Below the pieces are notes generated by a model. That model did not search any database and was not told the DNA's origin. It saw only the letters and a list, made by a program, of their open reading frames with translations. From Clostridiales bacterium (lineage in GTDB: Bacteria; Bacillota; Clostridia; Christensenellales; QALW01), in the NCBI GenBank assembly GCA_018376855.1, contig JAHAAN010000054.1, forward strand, positions 1-12,194: a stretch of 12,194 nucleotides of DNA, read 5' to 3'. Below are positions 7,003-12,194 of the stretch, in pieces. The translations under genes and the position numbers were made by a program. How positions within the stretch are numbered: the stretch's first letter is position 1; the number at the start of each line of letters is the position of its first letter.

Positions 7003-7436
7003 GGCAAATCTCCCGTCCAATAAATATAAGCGTCCTCGCCGTCCCCGTAAAACCCCGGACGTCTGCCGGCATTGACAAAGCCGTTCTTTTCATAAAGCCG
7101 CTGCGCAGCCGTGTTGCTCACGCGCACCTCTAACGTCATGCGCTCCACGCCCACCGACGCCGCCAGCTTTTTCATGGATTTGACAAGCACATCGCCCAGC
7201 CCCTGACCGCGCAGATCGCGCCGCACGGCGATATTGGTGATCTGCCCTTCCTCAAGCACCTTCCAAAAGCCGCCGTAAGCCAAAACGGTATCGCCTTGGC
7301 GAAGCACGGCGTAATAGGAATTTTCCCTATGCACTTCCGCCTCAAGCGCCGAAACGCTCCACGGCTCGGAAAAGGTATCCCGCTCAATGGCGGCCACCTG
7401 CGCCACGTCCCGCATACGCATCCGATCAAATTCCAT
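6999..7436 (-). CDS. rimI: Ribosomal-protein-alanine N-acetyltransferase RimI
   Basis: This 145-residue GNAT acetyltransferase has the RimI features in order: the FSEPWS segment (22-27), the acetyl-CoA loop RRDLRGQGLG (72-81), Glu103 in TLEVRVSN, Tyr115 in LYEKNGF, and the C-terminal GRRPGFYGDGEDAYIY. It is expected to acetylate the N-terminal Ala of a ribosomal protein in the cytoplasm, and its place beside tsaB is the standard context. ATG 7436 is preferred because it gives the usual family length and N-terminus. Its best Shine-Dalgarno, GGGAG, is 13 bases away. The alternative ATG at 7448 has only one base between GGGAG and the start. The chosen start overlaps the end of tsaB by 11 bases, and the stop overlaps the hydrolase start. 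The start choice is uncertain; the identity is not. Confidence 0.9.
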   Translation of the reverse strand: MEFDRMRMRDVAQVAAIERDTFSEPWSVSALEAEVHRENSYYAVLRQGDTVLAYGGFWKVLEEGQITNIAVRRDLRGQGLGDVLVKSMKKLAASVGVERMTLEVRVSNTAAQRLYEKNGFVNAGRRPGFYGDGEDAYIYWTGDLP

Positions 7437-8118
7437 GCCGCGCTTCATACTCCCTTTCCGCCTGGGGCTTTCGCAGATAAAGCGCCTCAAGCGCCGCAAA
7501 GCCGATCGTTCTGCCTGCCTCCAGCTCCTCCGCGCCGATCACCGCCGCCGCGGCCGCGCGCTGATAGCCCAAGTGCGGCGGCGCAAACCGGGCCGCCTCC
7601 CCCAAGCGCGCCATAATCCTCTCACGGTGTGCGGAAACACCGTCCCCGGTAAAGACGACGCTCCTGCCCTCGGCATACAGATAATCGCACAGCTCCTCCA
7701 ACGCAAGCGCGGAAACGGGATAAACCTCCCGCCCGCCGTCATAAACGGCGGCATACACCTGCCCGCAGCGCGCGTCAAGGATCGGGCAGACGAGCGCCCC
7801 CGCATCCGATATATTATATGCCGCAGCCCGCAGCGTGTTGACGGCGACGCACGGCTTTCCCATCGCCTGCGAAAGCGCCTTGACCGCCGCCACCGCAATG
7901 CGCACGCCCGTAAACGAGCCCGGCCCCACCGTGCAGGCAAACGCGTCAACCTGCGAAAGCTCCGCCCCGCACAGCGAAAGCGCCTGCTCCACCATCGGCA
8001 TAAACACCTGCGAATGCGTTTTTCCGTTGTTAACGGAAAGGTCGCTGACGATCTCCCCGTCGCGGTACACCGCCGCCGAACAATATTTACTGGAGGTATC
8101 CGCCGCCAGAATCAGCAT
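7426..8118 (-). CDS. tsaB: tRNA t6A biosynthesis protein TsaB
   Basis: The protein has 230 residues, the normal TsaB (YeaZ) length. The N-terminus LILAADTSS and the block VGPGSFTGVRI (64-74), with NGKTHS at 31-36, are diagnostic of this ASKHA-fold protein. TsaB is a non-catalytic partner in the TsaB-TsaD-TsaE complex, which transfers threonylcarbamoyl to adenosine 37 of ANN-decoding tRNAs. ATG 8118 has AAGGAA 10 bases upstream. The gene follows tsaE by 31 bases and overlaps rimI by 11 bases at its 3' end. The last 30-40 residues (ALYLRKPQAEREYEARHGI) match the usual C-terminal tail. TsaD is not in this window. Confidence 0.96.
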   Translation of the reverse strand: MLILAADTSSKYCSAAVYRDGEIVSDLSVNNGKTHSQVFMPMVEQALSLCGAELSQVDAFACTVGPGSFTGVRIAVAAVKALSQAMGKPCVAVNTLRAAAYNISDAGALVCPILDARCGQVYAAVYDGGREVYPVSALALEELCDYLYAEGRSVVFTGDGVSAHRERIMARLGEAARFAPPHLGYQRAAAAAVIGAEELEAGRTIGFAALEALYLRKPQAEREYEARHGI

Positions 8119-8149
8119 ATCATCACCGTTCCTTCTCTTTCACCGCGGG

Positions 8150-8593
8150 CTAAAACGCCGCAAGCTGCATCCCCACGGGCTTAAAAACAATGCTTCGGTT
8201 GTCGCCGTCAAGCCGGCGGATCGAAATTTCTATCCGCCTCGGAGGGAGATCGGCAGGCTCCAAACGCTCCGCCCATTCCACCGCGCTGACGCAGGACGGA
8301 TCGAAAAAGATCTCGTCAAAGCCCAGCCGCTCAATCTCGCCGCCCTCAATGCGGTAAAGATCGAAATGGTATAGCGGCAGCCGCCCGCCCTGATAGGCAT
8401 GCATCAGGGAAAACGTGGGGCTTGACACCTGCTCCCCCCCGCAGCCCAGCCCGCGCGCAAAGCCGCGCATAAAAGCCGTTTTTCCCGCGCCGAGATCGCC
8501 GTAAAAAGCAATAAAGCAGCCCGCCTCAAGCGCCGCGGCAAACCGCTCCGCCAGCTGCTCCGTTTCCTGCGGCGAGGTCGTGTAGTAAACCAA
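8150..8593 (-). CDS. tsaE: tRNA t6A biosynthesis ATPase TsaE, TTG start
   Basis: The protein has 147 residues and is the P-loop ATPase of the t6A complex. Walker A is GDLGAGKT (32-39). SSPTFSLMHAY, the HFDLYRIE segment and the VEWAERL segment are the other family signatures. The frame has no ATG before Met42, which lies past the P-loop. The likely start is the TTG at 8593, read as Met, with GGGAG (8602-8606) exactly 8 bases upstream. An ATG at 8601 lies between them but is out of frame and abuts the Shine-Dalgarno. The next in-frame upstream codon run reaches a TAA at 8612-8614. This is the first gene of the operon, close behind a promoter, and the weak start codon may limit its translation. 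Confidence 0.93.
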   Translation of the reverse strand: MVYYTTSPQETEQLAERFAAALEAGCFIAFYGDLGAGKTAFMRGFARGLGCGGEQVSSPTFSLMHAYQGGRLPLYHFDLYRIEGGEIERLGFDEIFFDPSCVSAVEWAERLEPADLPPRRIEISIRRLDGDNRSIVFKPVGMQLAAF

Positions 8594-8601
8594 AAAATCA
8601 T

Positions 8602-8606
8602 CTCCC
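8602..8606 (-). promoter_or_regulatory. Ribosome binding site deciding the tsaE TTG start
   Basis: The minus strand reads GGGAG with an 8-base spacer (8594-8601) to TTG 8593. The ATG at 8601 starts directly after this site with no spacer and is in another frame, so it is unlikely to be used. Confidence 0.7.
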
Positions 8607-8621
8607 TGCTCTTAATGATTT

Positions 8622-8650
8622 ATTTTACCTCATTTCCCATAGATGCGCAA
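8622..8650 (-). promoter_or_regulatory. Promoter of the tsaE-tsaB-rimI-hydrolase-mur-ddl-metA operon
   Basis: The minus strand has TTGCGC (8645-8650), a 17-base spacer and TAAAAT (8622-8627). It lies about 30 bases before the tsaE start. The boxes match the sigma-A consensus well, and no other promoter of this quality was found until the terminator after metA. Confidence 0.7.
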
Positions 8651-8701
8651 GGAGAAGTTCCCCGTCTGCCCCCGGCGCGGCAAAATATTTTTCTTCCGGC
8701 A

Positions 8702-8729
8702 TTGCAGATAGGAAAATTTATGGTATAAT
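8702..8729 (+). promoter_or_regulatory. Extended -10 promoter of the divergent 736-residue gene
   Basis: The plus strand has TTGCAG (8702-8707), a 16-base spacer and a perfect TATAAT (8724-8729), preceded by TG at the extended -10 position (ATGGTATAAT). It is 37 bases before the start codon. This and the tsaE promoter are back to back in the same 173-base intergenic region. Confidence 0.8.
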
Positions 8730-8766
8730 AACCGTGTACTGATTTTTACAAAATTCGAGGTGTATC

Positions 8767-10977
8767 ATGACCTTTCTGTATCAATTCCACCCCGCCGGCG
8801 AATCCGTGCTTTTGGGCGGTGAAAACGAGCTTTCCATCGGCCTTGCGAGCGCGCTCTCCATTGAAGCGGCCGCATTTTCCACGCTTACGGAAGCCGTGCT
8901 CCAAAGCGAATCGGTTTTGGACGCCGTTCTGCCACTGGACGGGCAGGTTCTCATTCATCTGCCCGAAACGCTCTCGTTAGACGAATGCACGGCGGCTTAC
9001 CTTGCCAAGCAGTACCTTGAAAACGGGCGCATACCGAAATCCGCGGCAAAATTAGCGCTCTATGTGCAAAGCAGCCGGGATCGCGCCGTGCGTGCTGACG
9101 CGAATGCCGACACGCTCTATACGCTCGGCTTCATCCTGCTGCTGCTTCAGGAATATTACGCCTCCTATACGCTGAGCGAGCGCAATCTGCTGCTGCTTGA
9201 AAAATCCGAGATTCTGTTTAAAAGGGCTTCGATCAACCTGCTTTTGGACCCTTATTACGATCTTGCTTCCGCCCCGGTCGCCAAGGACGAGCCGCAGTTC
9301 GTCATGGAGATCAACAGCGCGGCGGAAGATTTTAACCGCTATATTTCCGATAAAAACGATCCGGACTGCTGCTGTGTTCTGCACACGCCGCTCCCTCTTG
9401 CCGACGGCAGGCTGTGCGCCGACGCGTTAGCGATCCTGTTCTGGAAGAAAACGCCCTCGTGCGAGCACCCGCTCTTCTGGGCGCGGCTGGACGGCTTTCC
9501 GCTGTGCCTGCTGCATGAAAAAAACGCCGCGGGCGGCGCTTCGGCAACTCTTGCTGAATTAGAGCCTTCCGCCGAACGGGAACCGGCGCTGCTCTCCCTC
9601 GCGCAAATGTTAGAATACCGCGAGCTTTATAAGGAAACGCAGCTTCCCGAAAACGACTCCCGCTCCAAACGCACGCGGCGGGATCCCGCGCAGCTGGCGC
9701 CTTCACTGGGAATGCCCTTTGACATGACCACCGATCCGTGGCGGCTTGAGCAGGGGCGGCTGCTGTCGCCCCGTGCAGGAACGTGCCTGAGCGCCGAAGA
9801 GCTTGCGGACGCCATCTCCGCTTTAAGCGGCTGCACGGTGGCGCGCGCCTCCCTGCGGGCGGTTCTGCCGTTTATCTTAGAGCCTTCCGCCGTTACAAGG
9901 CTTCTTTCCGCGCTCAAGGCAACGAGCTTTGCCGCCGCCGAGTCTCCGGCCGGCTTAACCGATTACAGCGCCGACACGCAGCCGCTCTACTTTCTCAACC
10001 CTTCCGTAACCGCCGTACCCGTGGGGGAACGCAGCCTTCCGATTACCGGCGGCGCAAGCCTTTGCCTTTACCACACCGGCGTGGGGCTGCTGTCCTTTGA
10101 AACGATCAGCACACCCGAAACAGTGTCCTTTAACGCCGTTTCCGATGTGCAGTCGCTTCAGGCTGACATTGCCGCAGCCGCGCCCGGCGCCCTTCGGGAG
10201 GCCTTAGGCTTTCCGGAATTTTCCGAATGCGCCTTTGAGCCGGTGCAGTTCTTCACCGCACTGCAAATGAATAACGGCTATCTGCATTTGGGAAGCGAGC
10301 AGCCGGACAGGGACGCTTACCGTGTCGCTTCGGGCGACACCTACGTTTTCAGCGCGGACAGCTTCAGCCTTTACCGCCCCGATCCGCACGCCTGCATCTG
10401 CTATGACGCGCGCGGCTGCGCGCTGATCTGCACAGGCTCCGAACCCGAAAACCCGCGCTTTCAGGCATTTACCCAACAGTATTATTTTCTGTATGCGGCG
10501 CTCTTGCAGCGCAAGCTTATGCTGGAAAAGATCAACCGCACGCTGTTTACGCTCTCCCCGATCAACGCGGCGGCGTTAAAAAAGAACCGCCGCCTGCTGC
10601 TGTATATGGACAACACCGTTCTGACGCCGCCCGAAACCCAAACCGAAGCTGCCGCCTTCTTTTCCCGCGGGCAGGAGATCTTTCAGCTGGCGCAGGCAGC
10701 GGCGGCGATCCGCGAACGCATGCAGGCTTTTCAGGACTTTTTGCAGCAGCAAACCGTGATCCGCATTCTGCGCCTGTGCTGCCTGTGCATTCCAGTTCTG
10801 ATCGCGGTAATCGTTTTTACAAGCGGGTTAATTCAAATTCCCCCTCTGCTGGATTTTACAAACGGCTTTTCCATCAACAGCTCTCCCCTTGCATGGCTGC
10901 TGTGGCTGATCGTCGCGGCGCTGCTCGGCGGCGGCTACTGGCTCTGCTATCGCCTTGCCATGAAACGGAAAAAATAA
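8767..10977 (+). CDS. Uncharacterised 736-residue protein with two C-terminal membrane helices
   Basis: I do not recognise this protein. ATG 8767 follows GAGGTG (8757-8762) and a strong promoter, and base composition matches the neighbours, so it is a real gene. There is no signal peptide. Residues 1-660 look soluble: a mostly helical first part (about 1-290), a basic patch R299-SKRTRR, then a mixed region with LCLYHTGVGLLSFE (near 435-450). A long helical stretch (about 575-662) leads into membrane helix 1 (667-689), an 18-residue loop and helix 2 (708-730), ending in a basic MKRKK. A large cytoplasmic head with two C-terminal helices and a short basic tail recalls CorA-type channels, but no GMN motif is present and I would not assign that function. 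Cys-rich spots occur (DPDCCC; LRLCCLC inside helix 1). It is monocistronic, closed by a terminator at 11046-11089. Confidence 0.85.
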   Translation: MTFLYQFHPAGESVLLGGENELSIGLASALSIEAAAFSTLTEAVLQSESVLDAVLPLDGQVLIHLPETLSLDECTAAYLAKQYLENGRIPKSAAKLALYVQSSRDRAVRADANADTLYTLGFILLLLQEYYASYTLSERNLLLLEKSEILFKRASINLLLDPYYDLASAPVAKDEPQFVMEINSAAEDFNRYISDKNDPDCCCVLHTPLPLADGRLCADALAILFWKKTPSCEHPLFWARLDGFPLCLLHEKNAAGGASATLAELEPSAEREPALLSLAQMLEYRELYKETQLPENDSRSKRTRRDPAQLAPSLGMPFDMTTDPWRLEQGRLLSPRAGTCLSAEELADAISALSGCTVARASLRAVLPFILEPSAVTRLLSALKATSFAAAESPAGLTDYSADTQPLYFLNPSVTAVPVGERSLPITGGASLCLYHTGVGLLSFETISTPETVSFNAVSDVQSLQADIAAAAPGALREALGFPEFSECAFEPVQFFTALQMNNGYLHLGSEQPDRDAYRVASGDTYVFSADSFSLYRPDPHACICYDARGCALICTGSEPENPRFQAFTQQYYFLYAALLQRKLMLEKINRTLFTLSPINAAALKKNRRLLLYMDNTVLTPPETQTEAAAFFSRGQEIFQLAQAAAAIRERMQAFQDFLQQQTVIRILRLCCLCIPVLIAVIVFTSGLIQIPPLLDFTNGFSINSSPLAWLLWLIVAALLGGGYWLCYRLAMKRKK

Positions 10978-10998
10978 ACGGCGCGCTGCAAACACCGT

Positions 10999-11019
10999 AA
11001 AAAAAGGCTGCCCAAGCCC
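10999..11019 (-). terminator. Possible minus-strand terminator facing the 736-residue gene
   Basis: On the minus strand, AAGGGCTTGGGCAGCC folds as a short imperfect stem and is followed by seven T residues (10999-11005). It would stop transcripts arriving from the XRE side before they run antisense into the large gene. The stem is only 4-5 bp, so confidence is limited. Confidence 0.4.
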
Positions 11020-11045
11020 TTGCCGGATAAGAATACTTTTATGCA

Positions 11046-11089
11046 GGATGCGGCGCAGCTTCATTCAAGAGGCTGTGTCGCATCCTTTT
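11046..11089 (+). terminator. Intrinsic terminator after the 736-residue gene
   Basis: The plus strand has a 14-bp stem, GGATGCGGCGCAGC (11046-11059) with GCTGTGTCGCATCC (11072-11085), with two G-U pairs and a 12-base loop, followed by TTTT. It is 69 bases past the stop codon. This is the strongest hairpin in the window. Confidence 0.8.
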
Positions 11090-11180
11090 GTTCCGCCGCA
11101 ACTTGAAGTCCTGCGGATTATACCGTATTTTATTCGTTACATCGTTTATAATATCTGTCCTTTCTTTGAATTTTGGGGTA

Positions 11181-11200
11181 TTAGGGGATTTATCCCCTAA
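11181..11200. repeat. Perfect inverted repeat with G4/C4 arms
   Basis: TTAGGGGAT and ATCCCCTAA are exact reverse complements separated by TT. The hairpin has 9 bp and almost no loop, and no T run follows, so it does not look like a standard terminator. As a duplex it is a 20-bp palindrome that could bind a dimeric protein. Confidence 0.75.
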
Positions 11201-11202
11201 GT

Positions 11203-11224
11203 GGAAACTGTCAATACAGTTTCC
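11203..11224. repeat. Perfect inverted repeat directly after the first
   Basis: GGAAACTGT and ACAGTTTCC pair exactly over 9 bp around a CAAT loop. It is separated from the preceding palindrome by two bases. No T run follows on either strand. Confidence 0.75.
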
Positions 11225-11233
11225 CTGCCCCCG

Positions 11234-11347
11234 TCAGGCGGCGTTGTTTCGCTCACTCTCCGAAAAAGGCCGCCGCAAAATGATTTCCCATTCAGTTGCA
11301 GCCGGCGTTTCAGGCAACAAAAAAGCCAACGAACGGTTGTCGTTCAT
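11234..11347 (-). CDS. Possible 37-residue small protein or remnant
   Basis: ATG 11347 opens a 37-codon frame reading MNDNRSLAFLLPETPAATEW, then a short polar tail with RRPFSESERNNAA, ending at TGA 11234. The upstream 17-codon fragment ends at a TGA sharing one base with this ATG, a common coupled arrangement. The composition looks protein-like, with no Cys and no membrane helix. I cannot name it. There is no clear ribosome binding site, and a terminator-like hairpin lies over its first codons, so it may be a decayed gene end. The opposite strand is also open here, which weakens the case. Confidence 0.3.
   Translation of the reverse strand: MNDNRSLAFLLPETPAATEWEIILRRPFSESERNNAA
11319..11344 (-). 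terminator. Possible terminator of the XRE gene
   Basis: On the minus strand a 5-bp stem AACGA/TCGTT with a 7-base loop is followed within 4 bases by six T residues (11319-11324). It lies about 90 bases after the XRE stop. It overlaps the start of the possible small ORF, so the two interpretations compete. Confidence 0.35.
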
Positions 11348-11432
11348 CAGCTCTGCGCCTTTGCGTCTGCCTCTTTTAATATGTTACTCAGTTTAAGAAA
11401 TCATTCCTAATCTAACTTATTTGACACTGCTC

Positions 11433-11972
11433 CTATTTGTTTGCGGAATTACTTTTATATTCATTCCATTTGCCGCCATAAATATGATCTTCTACATAAG
11501 CCATCATTCGATTATTTAGCGCCGCATAATAGAGAACTGCAAGTATACCGCCAACAGTGCCGCAGAGATATACCTCAACTCCCTGAATTTTCAATGCAAC
11601 CATTAAAATAATCCATGCAGCTGTACAGGCAATAATTGTTGAAATGTGTTCCTTGCGCCATTTTCTCTTAAAAAATGTCTGCTTTTCTTTCAGTTCAAAA
11701 GCGCTTGCTTTAAGTGTTTCTCTGATATTCGATTCTGCCATTTCTCTATATTCCTCTGCGGTTAATTTTCTACCGCTCAGGAGTTCATTAATGGTCAGGC
11801 CATAAAGCTTGCTAAGTTCTTCCAGCGCTTCCACAGGCGGCATATAGCTTCCTGTCTCCCATCTGGAAACCGTTTTATTCGTAACACCAAGTTTTTCGCC
11901 CAATTCAGCCTGTGTAAGTTTGCGTTCTTTACGAAGCTCTGCAAGAAAGCTCCCCATCTTTACCATATCCAT
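11433..11972 (-). CDS. XRE-family transcriptional regulator with two C-terminal membrane helices
   Basis: The protein has 179 residues. A Cro/C1-type helix-turn-helix fills about residues 8-62, with the recognition segment LTQAELGEKLGVTNKTVSRWETG (split here as LTQAELGEKLG at 19-29 and VTNKTVSRWETG at 30-41). A basic linker (KEKQTFFKRKWRKEH) leads to two membrane helices (about 109-128 and 132-151) and a short hydrophilic tail. This makes it a membrane-tethered DNA-binding protein, a layout common in Clostridia but of unknown signal and target. ATG 11972 has GGAGG 8 bases upstream and a promoter at 12003-12031. The gene is visibly AT-richer than the rest of the window, which suggests separate ancestry. 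It stands alone and does not share an operon with the core genes. Confidence 0.9.
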   Translation of the reverse strand: MDMVKMGSFLAELRKERKLTQAELGEKLGVTNKTVSRWETGSYMPPVEALEELSKLYGLTINELLSGRKLTAEEYREMAESNIRETLKASAFELKEKQTFFKRKWRKEHISTIIACTAAWIILMVALKIQGVEVYLCGTVGGILAVLYYAALNNRMMAYVEDHIYGGKWNEYKSNSANK

Positions 11973-12002
11973 GTAATTTGCCTCCGTCTTAGTTATGGTT
12001 TC

Positions 12003-12031
12003 ATTTTACCGCAAAACCTCTTAAATGTCTT
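12003..12031 (-). promoter_or_regulatory. Promoter of the XRE regulator gene
   Basis: The minus strand has AAGACA (12026-12031), a 17-base spacer and TAAAAT (12003-12008), about 30 bases before the ATG. The -35 keeps GACA of the consensus. No clear operator palindrome was seen, so autoregulation cannot be claimed. Confidence 0.55.
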
Positions 12032-12194
12032 TACCATAGACAGCGAATCCCATGTTTAAGCAGAAAAATCAAGTTTTCACTGATTATGTTTGATACATAC
12101 CTATGAGATAAGCAATTCCAACGCCGGTTTTTGCCTTTGCCAATGTCCGTAAAGCTGTATTTCGTTGATGGTTTCAAATTACTTCCTTATGCGG
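12032..12194. other. Right-edge segment, no gene assigned
   Basis: This AT-rich stretch lies upstream of the XRE promoter. The minus strand holds a 29-residue open stretch ending at TAA 12084-12086 (NTALRTLAKAKTGVGIAYLI near its middle), preceded by an in-frame TGA. It could be the broken end of a gene lying to the right. The plus strand from ATG 12143 is also open to the edge (MSVKLYFVDGFKLLPYA) but has no ribosome binding site. Neither can be decided inside this window. Confidence 0.3.

Larger units (their letters stand above)
11090..11432. other. Gene-poor segment with tandem palindromes and ORF remnants
   Basis: No convincing full-length gene lies here. The segment holds two adjacent perfect inverted repeats (11181-11200 and 11203-11224). 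A looser GGCGGC/GCCGCC pairing (11237-11242 with 11269-11274) follows. Short open stretches on the minus strand look protein-like: residues FLKLSNILKEADAKAQS at 11347-11400, then a 37-codon ORF whose ATG shares one base with that stop (TGATG). The region may be debris from a mobile element, but no transposase, integrase or terminal repeat was identified. Confidence 0.5.

Noticed and set aside
7437..7499. Extended rimI start at TTG 7499
   Set aside because: It would add 21 basic residues overlapping tsaB further and exceed the usual RimI length; the ATG at 7436 fits the family.
7387..8184. 265-codon plus-strand frame
   Set aside because: It is a shadow of tsaB, which is identified by GPGSFTGVR and normal length.
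12143..12194. Plus-strand ORF start at the right edge
   Set aside because: It is open only because the window ends, and no Shine-Dalgarno precedes the ATG.

Overview
The window looks like chromosomal DNA from a moderately GC-rich member of the Clostridia (Bacillota), probably a gut-type lineage. The evidence is a YdjI-type SPFH/zinc-ribbon protein, strong GGAG-type ribosome binding sites, a tsaE-tsaB-rimI cluster, and a MetA with the acetyl-CoA-type residue. The organism call is inference; no rRNA, tRNA, CRISPR array or complete mobile element was seen.

Layout. (1) 1-2340, minus strand: a two-gene membrane-stress-type locus. An SPFH protein ends in four tandem zinc ribbons, and a double-zinc-ribbon protein follows it and runs off the left edge. 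They resemble YdjI and YdjG of the Bacillus subtilis ydjFGHI (PspA-associated) operon; no PspA gene is visible here. (2) 2421-8650, minus strand: a compact seven-gene cluster, tsaE - tsaB - rimI - alpha/beta hydrolase - membrane-anchored MurF-like ligase - ddl - metA. It has a good promoter upstream (8622-8650) and a clear intrinsic terminator downstream (2421-2445). Short gaps and overlapping starts support one operon. It combines tRNA t6A modification (TsaE, TsaB), N-terminal acetylation (RimI), D-Ala-D-Ala synthesis (Ddl) with a Mur ligase that could use the dipeptide, and the first committed step of methionine synthesis (MetA). (3) 8702-11089, plus strand: a divergently transcribed 736-residue protein of unknown function with two C-terminal membrane helices, its own extended -10 promoter and a terminator. 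(4) 11090-12194: an AT-richer accessory-looking segment with two adjacent perfect inverted repeats, short ORF remnants, and a membrane-anchored XRE-family regulator on the minus strand.

Several starts are set from ribosome binding sites: the SPFH protein at ATG 2340, the hydrolase at ATG 7002, and tsaE at a TTG (8593). The most interesting items are the Mur ligase whose N-terminal domain is replaced by membrane helices, the fourfold zinc-ribbon array on the SPFH protein, the unknown 736-residue membrane protein, and the palindrome-rich segment beside the XRE gene.
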